64,000 nucleotides of DNA from a cyanobiont of Ornithocercus magnificus (GCA_007996965.1 BIMP01000001.1:1488001-1552000); one strand, 5' to 3'. Counted from the first letter of the stretch, positions 1 through 9,204 are shown. Made by a program: numbers and translations. The notes: generated by a model not told the origin, from the letters alone.

Positions 1-369
1 GATAATGCTAATGGATTAGAGAAAGGCTAAATTGACTAAAACTAACTGGGAGGATCTGGCAGAAATGCAAAATATCACAGTGCGGACTGCTTATTTCCTA
101 ATACTACTGATAATATAATCACTAAACTTACAGAGGTTTGTCCTGAAAAGTAACTACAGTCTATACTAGCAGGAAATGAACAATAATGTGAGTTATTGTA
201 ACCCTCAGACCGCATGTGGTGGTGAGTAATTTCTGGCCAAATATTTACTGTCTATGCTTGTCGGACAATCAGCATTAATGTAAGCAACAGAAAGAATTAT
301 TAGTAGGTGAACTTGGAGACATGTGTAGCAGCGAGACATAATAGTAGACCTTACTCTGCTACACTACCT
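1..369. other. non-coding stretch
   Basis: AT-rich sequence with frequent stops in all frames. I see no RNA gene, repeat or recognisable gene remnant. Confidence 0.5.
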
Positions 370-1068
370 TCAAAGAGGATTCCAACTAGAAGCTGGCTCA
401 GGCCGGCTGCTGTTGACTAACGACGGAAAGGTGTTGCGGATTTGAGGTATCAGAGTTCGGCGTACCTCTTCGCGGAAAGACAGCACGGCATTGTCTTTCA
501 ATACTGGATACTCATCTATATCATAGGGATCTGATCTGCGGAGCGGCTTCCAGCTTGTATTCTCATGTAGTTTTAGTTTCTCTAGCGGTGAAGAAAAATT
601 GAATTGTTCCAGCCGACCTGCGCCATCGGATATGAGAATGATAGATTTCTGTGCCAGAGCCTCACGCAACTGTGTGAGAGCACGAGCTTTAAGTATATCT
701 GGCAGGCCTAGCAGAGGCTCATAGTAGTCTAAGATCCTTAACTCTTCTTCCATCAGAATTAACCAGGAGCCACGCTCATCTCTAGAGCAACCCATTGTGG
801 CTTCCGCTGCCTGCATTGCGTCTCTGTAAAAAGCAAGCCAACGGTAGTAGGACTTTTCCTTCATTGTTTTCCTGGCAGCTGCGCGGCCACTAGGTATCTC
901 TGGCAGTAGTGCTTCTGCCTGGCGTAGAAATAGCCTGTCGTCTCGCTCGAGGTTCATGGCACCCCAGCGCTGCCGGTATTCCCAGAGCTCAGTGTACCGT
1001 GCTATGTCCTCAATAGACCAGCCAAGCTCTTTAAGCTCGCTACCACGATGGGCAGTTTCCTTTGCCAT
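370..1068 (-). CDS. conserved hypothetical protein, 232 aa
   Basis: ATG-started reading frame of 232 codons with balanced, highly charged composition, no signal peptide and no membrane segment, so probably a soluble cytoplasmic protein. The N-terminal half is rich in Trp, Tyr, Arg and Glu and looks helical (WSIEDIARYTELWEYRQRWG at 17-36). The C-terminal part carries a short beta-like segment (SIILISDGAGR). I do not recognise a family. Its uninterrupted length inside an otherwise broken-up region argues that it is a maintained gene. It stands alone, with about 370 bases of non-coding sequence on its 3' side and over 1 kb on its 5' side. Confidence 0.7.
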   Translation of the reverse strand: MAKETAHRGSELKELGWSIEDIARYTELWEYRQRWGAMNLERDDRLFLRQAEALLPEIPSGRAAARKTMKEKSYYRWLAFYRDAMQAAEATMGCSRDERGSWLILMEEELRILDYYEPLLGLPDILKARALTQLREALAQKSIILISDGAGRLEQFNFSSPLEKLKLHENTSWKPLRRSDPYDIDEYPVLKDNAVLSFREEVRRTLIPQIRNTFPSLVNSSRPEPASSWNPL

Positions 1069-2265
1069 GCTTTGCCAATCTAGATGCTTGACGAGCGTAA
1101 GGGGAGATCTCTCGGCTTAAGTGCATAAACATTGGTAGAGGCTACTGGGGTGGATCTATTCCTTTGAAGGTAATACTTAGTATAAGTGCATATTCATAGC
1201 ATACTGCCAAGGAGAATCTTACGATGTAATGGGTCTTGAGTACGTAAGGGCTGAAGCTAATCTTTCCCACCTTAACTGTATTCATCTACTCTATCCTTTT
1301 GACTAGCATTTGGGCCGCAGCCTTCGCATTGTATTATTGCCAAAAGGATGATTAACAAACTATAATTGTTAACTTGTCTCTATCGCCATAACCCGGCCCT
1401 GTGCTAGATAGCTATTATTCAAGCCCAGACACTAGCCGCACATCTTGACTCTTCCATTCAAAGATAACTAGCTTAAGACTTACAAACACTGACAGCTAGC
1501 AACAGTACTGCACTAGGCACTCAGTTTTAGTGCTGAGCCTATAACTAGATATCTCCTATGCAAGTCACATAGAGTGCCCCACTATGGGACAATAGCAGCA
1601 CAAGCACTTAATTAAGTAATTGCACCTTCGAAGACGGGTCTGAGCCGAAGACACTGATCAAGAAAACAGAATCTACAACATCAATTTACTATAGATATTT
1701 GGAGGCATGTGTCAGGGAGAGCATTTAGCATAAGAAGATTAGCAAAGCGAGTAAAATATTCGCTGGGTGCTAACTAAAATGCAACGGCTGGTATAGCTTT
1801 TAAAAGTGATTAGGGAACGGCGTAGTGATTAGCCTGGGCATTTTGACAAAATCCACAGCGGAGTTATTTAGTAATCTTGCAGCTGGGGATTTGCAGAATA
1901 TGCCAGAGGCATAGCTAGATTTAGCCACTGCCGCTGCTAAAAAAAGCAATAATCATCATATAAGCACTCTCCCATACTGGATTCATAACAAAAGTGCATT
2001 ACAAAAAGTTGGGCATCCTGTAGCAGAACGACGCAAAGGAAATTTAGCTATCGGCAAAGTGAGACAAGGTACAAAGCGTTTCGTATTTCTGCACTACTAG
2101 CTACTCTAAATCTGTAGCTAGATAGACAACTGATGGCCATTATTAACTGCACACAACTGATGAGGTGGCTGTAGTGGAAAGTGAGCAAGTCTAGGACTTC
2201 AGGTTCTATATACATTACATTGTGAGGAAAGAGGTATAGACACTCTTCAGAATTCACTCATAGTT
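1069..2265. other. long non-coding stretch, probably eroded
   Basis: About 1.2 kb with dense stop codons in every frame. A reading frame of 69 codons on the minus strand at 2048-2257 has no family features and I do not count it. Because an sbcC-like 3' end follows directly on the plus strand, part of this stretch may be the unrecognisable upstream portion of that gene. Confidence 0.5.
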
Positions 2266-2422
2266 AGTCTAGCAGATATGGTACAGCATTATTCTGGTGG
2301 TATTTATATAGACACATTATTCATTGACGAAAGTTTTGGTGTGCTTGACCCAGGTGCAATATGATAACAGCCGACAAACTTAACCACCCATGTGAAGCTG
2401 GATAATCAGCCACATAGCTACA
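2266..2422 (+). pseudogene. sbcC: remnant of SbcC-like nuclease ATPase, C-terminal end
   Basis: Translating from 2266 gives SLADMVQHYSGGIYIDTLF followed by IDESFGVLDPGAI (to 2361). This matches the Walker B and D-loop region of the SbcC/Rad50 ABC ATPase, where family members read LDTLFIDEGFGTLDPE. After stop codons and a frame change, 2399-2422 encodes WIISHIAT, matching the IISHVAEL segment that follows in SbcC. SbcC with SbcD is a nuclease acting on DNA hairpins and breaks. No Walker A half, coiled coil or start is visible, so this is a dead 3' fragment. Confidence in identity is high because two separate motifs occur in the right order and spacing. Confidence 0.8.
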
Positions 2423-2522
2423 CTACGGAAGTATATATGCTGTTGCATGGAGGTGAAGCTAGTAGTTTAGCTATAGTTCGCAGATCAGATTTATGAAAGC
2501 TACAACCATTGTGCAAGATATA

Positions 2523-4121
2523 TCAGTCGAGAACAGTTTCAATAACGCTCATAGCTCGCAAGTAGGTTGGTGCTTTATCATTAGGAATGGCATCGTCCTG
2601 ATCAAAATCGTCGCGCATGGCGCGCCGCGCATTGTCAGCAATCACAGCATGAACCAAGAGGTCTATTGCTCCAGGCTGATCAAGATTCTGGAGTGCGTCA
2701 GCATAACGCCGACTATGAGTTGGTCGAACTGACTCCTGACAGTAATTAGAAAGTTCCCGACTATCAGTCATAACAGTGAAGGCAAGGTCCTTGGTAGCTG
2801 GCCGGCCATAAATTGCCATATATAGGAGATTCACCATTGAGGCATCATGGACTGGGATGGCGTACTTGCGCAGGATCTGAGGCCAGTGGCGCAGTGACTT
2901 GAGTCCCTCAAGACCACCACGACCTAGATCTTCGGCCTCACACCAGTCTTCAAGTTCTGACATGTCATAAGGGCAGCGTCTTTCACGATGCATGCCAACG
3001 GCGAGTATCTGTCCAGCTTGAAAGTTACGGGTTGGACGTCCAGAAACAGGCAGCATCATACTGCCACGCACATCAGCGACCATAGCTGATAACTGTGCAA
3101 AGGTATGATCGCGAACCTTCTTCATATCGCCGCCTCGCAATAGAGCGGCTTCAATACGCTGCACACCGTAACCAAGTTCTGTAAGAGGGAAAGGCTGACG
3201 ATTGTAAAGATGCTCACGATCACGCCGTGCCATCGACACGGTAGCTGCCTGATCTAGGCACTGATTGAGGAGAAGTGTCAGAAGTGTTGGTAGAACTCCA
3301 GGATTTGCCTTGTGAAAGCCATAGCCAAAGCCAGCAAATACTGAAGATATATTTTTGGCAGCTTTGATGTACTGCCCCTCAACATTATGGACGCCTGGAG
3401 ATACCTGGATGTTAGGTGAAAGGCGATCCATCAATCTGGCAGCCAAGAGAGCAGTGAGAACATTTGGATGGCAGAGATTAGCAGTAAAGCTATCAGCAGG
3501 ATTACGGAGAGCGCCATGACGGTGGAAACCAGAGAAAAAAGCAAGAGATGGCTCCTTCTCACAAAGTACATAAGAGATATTGAGGGTATTGTCGTGACAG
3601 AAGGAGCCTGCGAGACAAGCGAGTACGACACTGCGATGTCCCAGTTCCTCTCGCAATCTCATTGCTTGATGGAGATCAGCTTCGATGTGGTTGCTGTTCG
3701 CGCTCAATAAGACAAGCTCGCAGCGTTGGATTAGATAGTCGAGTGTATTGACAACCTGTCGTCCCTCAACCTTATGGTGGCTCATAAGTTCCATGCGAGC
3801 GAGATGGGCAGGATCCATCTCAGCAAGTGCCGATTTACTAAATGCACCTAGCAGCGAACGGCCAGGACGTGGAGCTAGCAGTAGGCGATCCTGCTCAATT
3901 TGTTGCATGACGCAGTTGTAGGCCAAGGAAGCTGGATAGAGACCAATGCTGTAAAAGCCAACTCTGCCAGTCTCTAGTTCAAGGATCCGACGGCGGACGC
4001 CCTCAGCATCAAGGCTGCTGTCAAAAAATCCGTTAGCGCTGATAGTAGATTCTCCAGAAGGCAGTCTGATTGTTGATTGGGCAAGTCCAGGTGGAGCAAT
4101 CTGCTGCATTAGTGTTGCCAT
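2523..4121 (-). CDS. conserved protein with possible glycerol-3-phosphate-dehydrogenase-like fold, 532 aa
   Basis: Full-length 532-codon gene with an ATG start, no signal peptide and no membrane segment. I do not recognise a named family. A segment near 130-170 (CELVLLSANSNHIEADLHQA, then SVVLACLAGSF) resembles the edge of a Rossmann nucleotide-binding domain. A segment near 250-290 (AAKNISSVFAGFGYGF...NPGVLPTLLT) resembles the conserved Lys-Asn helix of NAD-dependent glycerol-3-phosphate dehydrogenases. These similarities are impressions from reading, not a search. The C-terminal 200 residues include WCEAEDLGRGGLEGLKSLRHW and a long helical tail. Its 3' end lies beside the sbcC remnant, and a 0.6-kb non-coding stretch lies upstream. 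Confidence 0.75.
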   Translation of the reverse strand: MATLMQQIAPPGLAQSTIRLPSGESTISANGFFDSSLDAEGVRRRILELETGRVGFYSIGLYPASLAYNCVMQQIEQDRLLLAPRPGRSLLGAFSKSALAEMDPAHLARMELMSHHKVEGRQVVNTLDYLIQRCELVLLSANSNHIEADLHQAMRLREELGHRSVVLACLAGSFCHDNTLNISYVLCEKEPSLAFFSGFHRHGALRNPADSFTANLCHPNVLTALLAARLMDRLSPNIQVSPGVHNVEGQYIKAAKNISSVFAGFGYGFHKANPGVLPTLLTLLLNQCLDQAATVSMARRDREHLYNRQPFPLTELGYGVQRIEAALLRGGDMKKVRDHTFAQLSAMVADVRGSMMLPVSGRPTRNFQAGQILAVGMHRERRCPYDMSELEDWCEAEDLGRGGLEGLKSLRHWPQILRKYAIPVHDASMVNLLYMAIYGRPATKDLAFTVMTDSRELSNYCQESVRPTHSRRYADALQNLDQPGAIDLLVHAVIADNARRAMRDDFDQDDAIPNDKAPTYLRAMSVIETVLD

Positions 4122-4707
4122 AAAGCAATTTCCATGACAGAGCTGGAGATACTCTCAGCAGCCGGCGGTGCTTTCACCTTTGAGTAACTAATGGGATGAG
4201 CAGGTTTCAAAGCATGACAAGTCTGCCTTACACAGTCTTGCTAGAAATTGAAAATACCTGTTGTGATAGTAGAGTAGCGACTACTATAAGGCAAGTAAGC
4301 TATAGGACTTGGCCTAGTAGTCATCTCGGTTTAGCGATGGAGTTCACGGCTATAATGACACCCACTATATATCATCATCGGTTACTCAGAACTTAACAGC
4401 GCTATATGCTTCTGAATCAAGATTTTCTCTGACTTGGGATCTGGCTGCTACCTAGAATGTCTGTCATTGCTTAGCTAGCAAACAAATTTACTGTCCTTAT
4501 ATAAATAGCGAGTACGAGACATATAACCTTAATATATTTCTAACAGAATGAATAATGGTGTAGCCATAGTCTAGCTAATAGCCAGAGCAAAGCTGAGGCT
4601 AGATGAAGTCTGCTTTCATAGCAAACCCACTGCATAAAACTATGGCAAGGACATGAAAGCTAGAGCTGCATAAGTTCAGGCTTTGCTGCTACCAAGAACT
4701 ATCATAG
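4122..4707. other. non-coding stretch
   Basis: About 0.6 kb between the 532-aa gene (read leftward) and arsS (read rightward). It must contain both promoters, but I cannot pick convincing elements. No gene remnant recognised; a 66-codon plus-strand frame at 4196-4396 has no family features. Confidence 0.4.
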
Positions 4708-4827
4708 TTAGAGTATAAGTACCAAACTAGATATAGCGGCTTACCAACCCTGACCAAAGTCCTGCCTAGCACCACCACAAGTACTGCTTTCCCATGCCTG
4801 CAACGTCACCAGCTGGAAACACTCCAG

Positions 4828-5718
4828 GTGAATCTTGGCTATCGTTGCAACCAGAGCTGTTCCCACTGTCATGTAAATGCTGGACCAAACCGGCATGAGC
4901 AGATGGACAGTAATACTTTAGCTCTAATCATACCGGCTATCCAGCTGCAACAGATTCGCTGCCTCGATCTAACTGGGGGTGCACCCGAACTACACCCAGA
5001 CTTTCGCAATCTCGTGCGCGGAGTTCGTCAGCTTGAGGTTGAAGTGATTGATCGCTGTAATCTCACCATCCTCTCAGAACCTGGGCAAGAGGATCTTGCT
5101 TCCTTCCTTGCTGATGAAGGAGTTACGATCGTGGCCTCGCTGCCCTGCTATGAAATGGAAGCTGTCGACCAGCAGCGAGGTAATGGGGTGCATGCTTGCA
5201 GTATTGCTGGTCTAAAGCAGCTCAACAAGCTTGGTTATGGCTTGCAGGGCACTGGCCTAGTGCTAAATCTTGTCCATAATCCTGCCGGTGCCTCACTGCC
5301 ACAACCACAGCTGCAGTTGGAGAAGATGTACCGGCAGGAGCTGCAACAACGTTATGGGATCTACTTCAACAAACTCTTTACAGTCACTAACATGCCGATC
5401 CAGAGGTTTGCTCGCCAGCTTGAGCGGCTAGGCATGCTCGAATGGTATCAAAGCCTGCTTAAAGACTCGCATAGTGACGCTAACCTTGCTGCCGTCATGT
5501 GTAAGAGTCTACTTAGTGTAGATTGGAGAGGTTATCTGTTCGACTGTGATTTTAACCAGCAATTAGGCCTCTCTCGCCATGGAAATATCAGGCATTTAAA
5601 GGACCTTCTTCTCAAACCTGGAATAGCCAGCCTAGAGGGTGAATCGATTCAGGTTGGTGAACACTGTTTTGGGTGCACAGCTGGACATGGATCTAGTTGC
5701 TTAGGAGCACTTAATTAG
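4828..5718 (+). CDS. arsS: ArsS-type radical SAM protein (arsenosugar biosynthesis family)
   Basis: Radical SAM enzyme with the 4Fe-4S motif CNQSCSHC at residues 7-14, then a DLTGGAPELHP segment and a C-terminal region with CFGCTAGHGSSC, typical of the ArsS/DUF3641 family. ArsS is linked to formation of arsenosugars from methylated arsenic. The earliest ordinary start in frame is GTG 4828, which cuts into the conserved leader: upstream in-frame codons read SLQ-like family sequence TAFPCLQRHQLETLQ directly before VNLGYRC, and the frame stays open back to a stop at 4705-4707 without ATG, GTG or TTG. Either initiation uses CTG, or the N-terminus is damaged. No arsM methyltransferase gene is next to it. 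Confidence 0.85.
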   Translation: MNLGYRCNQSCSHCHVNAGPNRHEQMDSNTLALIIPAIQLQQIRCLDLTGGAPELHPDFRNLVRGVRQLEVEVIDRCNLTILSEPGQEDLASFLADEGVTIVASLPCYEMEAVDQQRGNGVHACSIAGLKQLNKLGYGLQGTGLVLNLVHNPAGASLPQPQLQLEKMYRQELQQRYGIYFNKLFTVTNMPIQRFARQLERLGMLEWYQSLLKDSHSDANLAAVMCKSLLSVDWRGYLFDCDFNQQLGLSRHGNIRHLKDLLLKPGIASLEGESIQVGEHCFGCTAGHGSSCLGALN

Positions 5719-5722
5719 GTGC

Positions 5723-5989
5723 ATGAAGCTATCTAAAGTTTGGACAATTGACACTGCAATAATACTGATGCTTGCTGCCTCGAGTAGTCGTAGCCTATAT
5801 GCACAACAAACTCATGAGCTTTTGTGGCAGAAAGACAAGTCAAAAAATAGTAGCTGGGATATCTCCTCTTAGCGAGGTTTCGAGTGAAATCCTATTAACA
5901 GCCACCATCTCAATGACTATAGGTTAAGTGGTGATCACATAAAAGCTGAATACCCTATAGCAAATCTATAGTGTTGGTTTGCTCTTGCT
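5723..5989 (+). pseudogene. probable relic of a small secreted protein
   Basis: From ATG 5723 the frame encodes 49 residues: a basic start, a hydrophobic stretch (AIILMLAASSS) and a likely signal-peptidase site before QQTHELLWQ, ending with TAG. The same frame then continues as protein-like sequence (NPINSHHLNDYRL, then GDHIKAEYPIANL) interrupted by TGA and ended by TAG at 5987-5989. A signal peptide followed by a broken but sensible frame suggests a decayed exported protein. No family is recognised. It could instead be a genuine 49-aa secreted peptide. Confidence 0.4.
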
Positions 5990-6036
5990 ACCAAGCAGTG
6001 ACTTCATATTAGACTTAGAGGGCAAACATTCTTTCT

Positions 6037-6543
6037 CTACCTCTTAAGAATACAGGCTGGACAGAGTCCGCGTACATTCAGTGCAACGCCAAGCAGGCGG
6101 AAACCTGATTTTTCAGCTGCCATCTGACAGGCCTGTAGAACAGAATCACTCTCAAATTCCTCCGTTCGCCCACAACGTTGGCAGACAAGATGATGATGGT
6201 CAGGGTGATTCTCACAAATAAGCTCAAAACGGTGCCCGCTCTCATTGAGTTCCAGCTCATGCAGAAATCCCATCTCGACTAGCAAGTGAAGAGTCCTATA
6301 GACAGTGGCTAGAGAGACGCGCAGTTTGGCTTGTAATAACTGCTTGTGGACATCCTCTGCGCTGAGGTGACAGCCAGAGCCAAGGCGTTCAAACAGAGAG
6401 AGAATACGGCGACGTTGTGGAGTTAGACGTCTTCCTTCCTGATGTAAACCTTCCTCGAGAGCAGCCGCCGCTTCCCTAGTTTCAGTAGGTGCCATTGGGG
6501 AGGGAGGTTCTGCGTCTGGCCACTCTTTAGTTGGCCAATCCAA
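6037..6543 (-). CDS. Fur-family metalloregulator
   Basis: 168-aa member of the Fur superfamily of metal- or peroxide-sensing repressors, which bind DNA as dimers. The winged-helix part is at about 38-100 (RLTPQRRRILSLFE, then VSLATVYRTLHLLVEMG). The dimerisation and metal part follows, with HPDHHHLVCQRCGRTEEFE (regulatory His cluster and a CxxC) and a second C-terminal CPAC, the usual structural zinc site. The N-terminus is longer than usual by about 30 acidic and proline-rich residues, and an internal Met at 17 is an alternative start. I cannot tell Fur, Zur and PerR apart by eye; the two CxxC pairs fit Zur or PerR as well as Fur. No metal transport gene is adjacent. Confidence 0.9.
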   Translation of the reverse strand: MDWPTKEWPDAEPPSPMAPTETREAAAALEEGLHQEGRRLTPQRRRILSLFERLGSGCHLSAEDVHKQLLQAKLRVSLATVYRTLHLLVEMGFLHELELNESGHRFELICENHPDHHHLVCQRCGRTEEFESDSVLQACQMAAEKSGFRLLGVALNVRGLCPACILKR

Positions 6544-6829
6544 GCACTCTACCTAGGTCAATGGGTTGTAGGGTCGCGCTCAGCAACGCTCGCGGCTGCT
6601 TAACCAATAGGGAGTCTGATGACACACTTAGTTATGTGAACATGGAGCTCGAATAATCAGGGTTTCCTGACTTCACTATATGTCTTTCCCTCAGCACTCA
6701 AGTGCGATAGCTAAAGATACATAATTCAACTGTACGCGAGCCTCAACTAGAATTCATTTCTAAGGATCGTCATGTGGCTTCACGGATTAAGACATAGGTA
6801 TAAGCCTAATATAATACAAAATTCCAGTC

Positions 6830-7420
6830 ATGTCATCCTCAAAAGAAAGAGTTAGATATGAAGATAACCTGCCACCATGGAGGCAGCTAATCCGTGGAGC
6901 ACAAGAGCGCGAGAGACGTGGAACATGGTCACGCTGGCTACAACTTGCCAGCATTGCCCATGATGGTACGCCGCGTGTGCGGACTTTAGTATTTAGAGGT
7001 TGGTCTGGGCCAGCGCAGCTTGACCTACTTAGTGATGCTCGTACTGAGAAGGTTACCGAGCTTCAACAGACCCCATATACGGAACTTTGCTGGCTTTTGC
7101 CAAAGGCACGTTGTCAATTCCGGTTGCGGGGTCGGGCTTCACTTAGCAGTGATGATGATGACACTAGACGCCAAGATCACTGGCGTAACTTATCTGCTTC
7201 AGGAAAGGCCTTATGGGCATGGCCTGATCCAGGAACCTTGCTCTCGAACGATGCTTTATGGCCAATATCCCTAGCAAATACTATCGCTACACCTATACAT
7301 TTTGTGTTGATCAGGGTAGATATCAGCCAAGTTGACCTTTTAAACCTTTCTGTTCGTCCTCACCGTCGCAAACGCTGGAGGCAGCAAAATGGGTGGATTA
7401 CAGAGGACTTAAATCCCTAG
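6830..7420 (+). CDS. pyridoxamine 5'-phosphate oxidase-like FMN-binding protein (Alr4036 type)
   Basis: 196-aa protein with the split-barrel flavin fold of the PNPOx-like family. Conserved features are LPPWRQLIRGA at the N-terminus, the barrel strand ASIAHDGTPRVRTLVFRGW at about 41-59, the phosphate-binding DARTEKVTEL and the second strand segment CQFRLRGRASL. The C-terminus ends with RPHRRKRWR, as in these proteins. The family is related to pyridoxamine phosphate oxidase (vitamin B6 salvage), but this cyanobacterial and plant subgroup has no settled substrate. It is monocistronic and is followed by a long inverted repeat at 7565-7599. Confidence 0.85.
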   Translation: MSSSKERVRYEDNLPPWRQLIRGAQERERRGTWSRWLQLASIAHDGTPRVRTLVFRGWSGPAQLDLLSDARTEKVTELQQTPYTELCWLLPKARCQFRLRGRASLSSDDDDTRRQDHWRNLSASGKALWAWPDPGTLLSNDALWPISLANTIATPIHFVLIRVDISQVDLLNLSVRPHRRKRWRQQNGWITEDLNP

Positions 7421-7749
7421 ACTTTATAACTCTGACAGTGCAAGCCTTAGTATTAACTGTAAAGAGGGTTTATAAAAAATCACTATATTAGGCAGCTTCA
7501 AAAGTTGCTTTGACTAACACTAACTTAATACTGAATACCCAGCCTGTCTTAGACGAGATATAGACTAGCTGCACTTATCTAGCGGATAAGTGCAGCTAGC
7601 ATTGAGCTGATATCAGAGTACTTTGATAAGTTGAGCAACCCTGTGTCAATGGTTTACACTCTAGCTGGAGTAGAGTGCTCGTATCGAGAAGATTTGCAGA
7701 CCATATCGCTATAGTATATCCCAATATACAAACCAGAATAGGGTGATCT
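7421..7749. other. spacer with glyQ upstream region
   Basis: About 330 bases between two rightward genes. Apart from the perfect inverted repeat at 7565-7599 I see nothing firm. The glyQ promoter must lie in the right half. Confidence 0.4.
7565..7599. repeat. perfect 15-bp inverted repeat with 5-base loop
   Basis: CTAGCTGCACTTATC (7565-7579) and GATAAGTGCAGCTAG (7585-7599) are exact reverse complements around TAGCG. No T-run follows on either strand, so it is not a classical terminator. It lies 145 bases after the FMN-binding gene and 150 before glyQ. Confidence 0.85.
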
Positions 7750-8664
7750 ATGCACTTCCAAAACATCATCAGCACACTTAACTGTTTCTGGGCTGACCAG
7801 GGCTGTTTGCTACTGCAGCCCTACGACACTGAAAAAGGTGCTGGCACTATGAGCCCCCACACATTGTTGCGGGCTATTGGCCCTGAACCTTGGGCTGTTG
7901 CCTGTACCGAACCCTGTCGTCGTCCCACTGACGGTCGTTATGGAGATAACCCCAACCGGGCGCAGCATTACTTTCAATACCAAGTGCTAATCAAGCCATC
8001 CCCGGATGGTATCCAGGAAATGTACTTATCTTCCCTCAAAACTCTTGGCATCCAGGTTGCTAGTCACGACATACGTTTTGTTGAAGACAACTGGGAGTCT
8101 CCAACCCTTGGCGCCTGGGGAGTGGGCTGGGAAGTCTGGCTTGATGGAATGGAGGTAACTCAGTTCACCTATTTTCAACAGTGTGGTGGTCTAGATTGCT
8201 GGCCAGTTCCAATCGAGATTACTTATGGTCTCGAGAGATTAGCAATGTATTTACAAGATGTAGAAAGTATCTGGGATTTAAGCTGGAATAGTAAGTATAA
8301 GTACGGCGACATCTGGCTACCATTTGAGAGAGAACAGTGTAGCTACAACTTTAAAGCCTCCAGCCCTAAATATCTTAAGCAACTTTTCCTTCTCTATGAA
8401 GCTGAGGCCACAGATTTAGTCAATAGGAGGCTGCCAGTTCCAGCCCTAGACTTTGTACTTAAGTGCAGTCATACCTTTAACCTACTCGAAGCGCGTGGTG
8501 TCATTTCCGTTACTGAACGTACCGCTACTATCAGCCGCATCCGCACTCTTGCACGTCGTGTGGCTGAGACTTGGCTTGCTGCGAGGAAAGAGCTTGAATT
8601 TCCGCTACTCTTTTCAGATAACCCTATTAAGCACAGAGACTACCTTCTAGAAACTGCTCATTAG
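7750..8664 (+). CDS. glyQ: glycyl-tRNA synthetase alpha subunit
   Basis: Class II aminoacyl-tRNA synthetase subunit that, with GlyS in an alpha2-beta2 enzyme, charges tRNA-Gly. The 304-aa length is normal. Characteristic sequence includes [17 protein letters not shown] at the N-terminus (about 22-38), [19 protein letters not shown], and [16 protein letters not shown] with [13 protein letters not shown] in the catalytic core. The beta subunit gene glyS is not in this window; separate glyQ and glyS loci are usual in cyanobacteria. ATG 7750 is preceded by GGGTG, a plausible ribosome site. A hairpin follows the stop. Confidence 0.97.
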   Translation: MHFQNIISTLNCFWADQGCLLLQPYDTEKGAGTMSPHTLLRAIGPEPWAVACTEPCRRPTDGRYGDNPNRAQHYFQYQVLIKPSPDGIQEMYLSSLKTLGIQVASHDIRFVEDNWESPTLGAWGVGWEVWLDGMEVTQFTYFQQCGGLDCWPVPIEITYGLERLAMYLQDVESIWDLSWNSKYKYGDIWLPFEREQCSYNFKASSPKYLKQLFLLYEAEATDLVNRRLPVPALDFVLKCSHTFNLLEARGVISVTERTATISRIRTLARRVAETWLAARKELEFPLLFSDNPIKHRDYLLETAH

Positions 8665-8673
8665 TTTAGATGT

Positions 8674-8700
8674 GTGCAAAAAACCTGTTACTTTTTGCAC
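8674..8700 (+). terminator. possible glyQ terminator hairpin
   Basis: GTGCAAAAA (8674-8682) pairs exactly with TTTTTGCAC (8692-8700) around a 9-base loop, starting 10 bases after the glyQ stop. There is no long T-run after the stem, so strength is uncertain. Confidence 0.4.
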
Positions 8701-8831
8701 GCTGACTCCAAACAAACTATCAAAGCTTAGGTTACTAGTAACTCCACGCTCCTAACATTTGGTAAGCAATCATGGGCTTTAGCCTTAGGAGCAACCAAAC
8801 CTGTTAAATTTGACTTTTCTTGAAAGAATCT

Positions 8832-8917
8832 GGAGAGGTGGCAGAGTCCGGTTGATTGCGCACGACTCGAAATCGTGTAGGGTCACACCCTCGTGGGTTC
8901 GAATCCCACCCTCTCCG
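8832..8917 (+). tRNA. tRNA-Ser(CGA)
   Basis: 86-nt class II tRNA. Acceptor GGAGAGG pairs with CCTCTCC and the discriminator is G. The anticodon loop CTCGAAA sits on a CACGA/TCGTG stem, giving anticodon CGA. A long variable arm precedes the T arm, whose loop is TTCGAAT. CCA is not encoded. The eroded restriction-modification island begins just downstream, which makes this tRNA a candidate old integration site, although I see no second copy of its 3' end. Confidence 0.97.
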
Positions 8918-8944
8918 TTCTGAGAACTTCCCAAAAAGTTTACT

Positions 8945-8979
8945 AAAGTCTCGTTCCTTAGTGAGGGCGGGACTTTTTA
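8945..8979 (+). terminator. intrinsic terminator after tRNA-Ser
   Basis: AAAGTCTCG (8945-8953) pairs with CGGGACTTT (one G-T pair) and the second arm runs directly into a T-run. It starts 28 bases after the tRNA. Confidence 0.7.
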
Positions 8980-9204
8980 GTGTTTAGAGGTTCTGGACAC
9001 TCCCAGGAGGTTGAAGGGTGTGCCGCTGATGTATTGGTGGAAAACCCTACCAAATGTCTATGATACAGAAATCCCCCCCCCGTTCAACGAAGGCGGAGTC
9101 ACCTTGAACGATCCAAAGTCACGTCAGGTGGCAGGCGTTAGTGCTGGACTCAGCAAACAACCCGTTGACCCAAGCAGGGGAACAAGTGCATGCCACCTTA
9201 GATG

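Noticed and set aside
2048-2257. 69-codon minus-strand frame
   Set aside because: No family features; lies opposite eroded sequence beside the sbcC remnant.
2493-2732. 79-codon plus-strand frame
   Set aside because: Lies over the 3' end of the 532-aa gene in the opposite strand; a shadow frame.
9073-9081. run of nine C bases as a phase-variation tract
   Set aside because: It lies in decayed DNA upstream of the hsdM remnant with no intact gene for it to switch.
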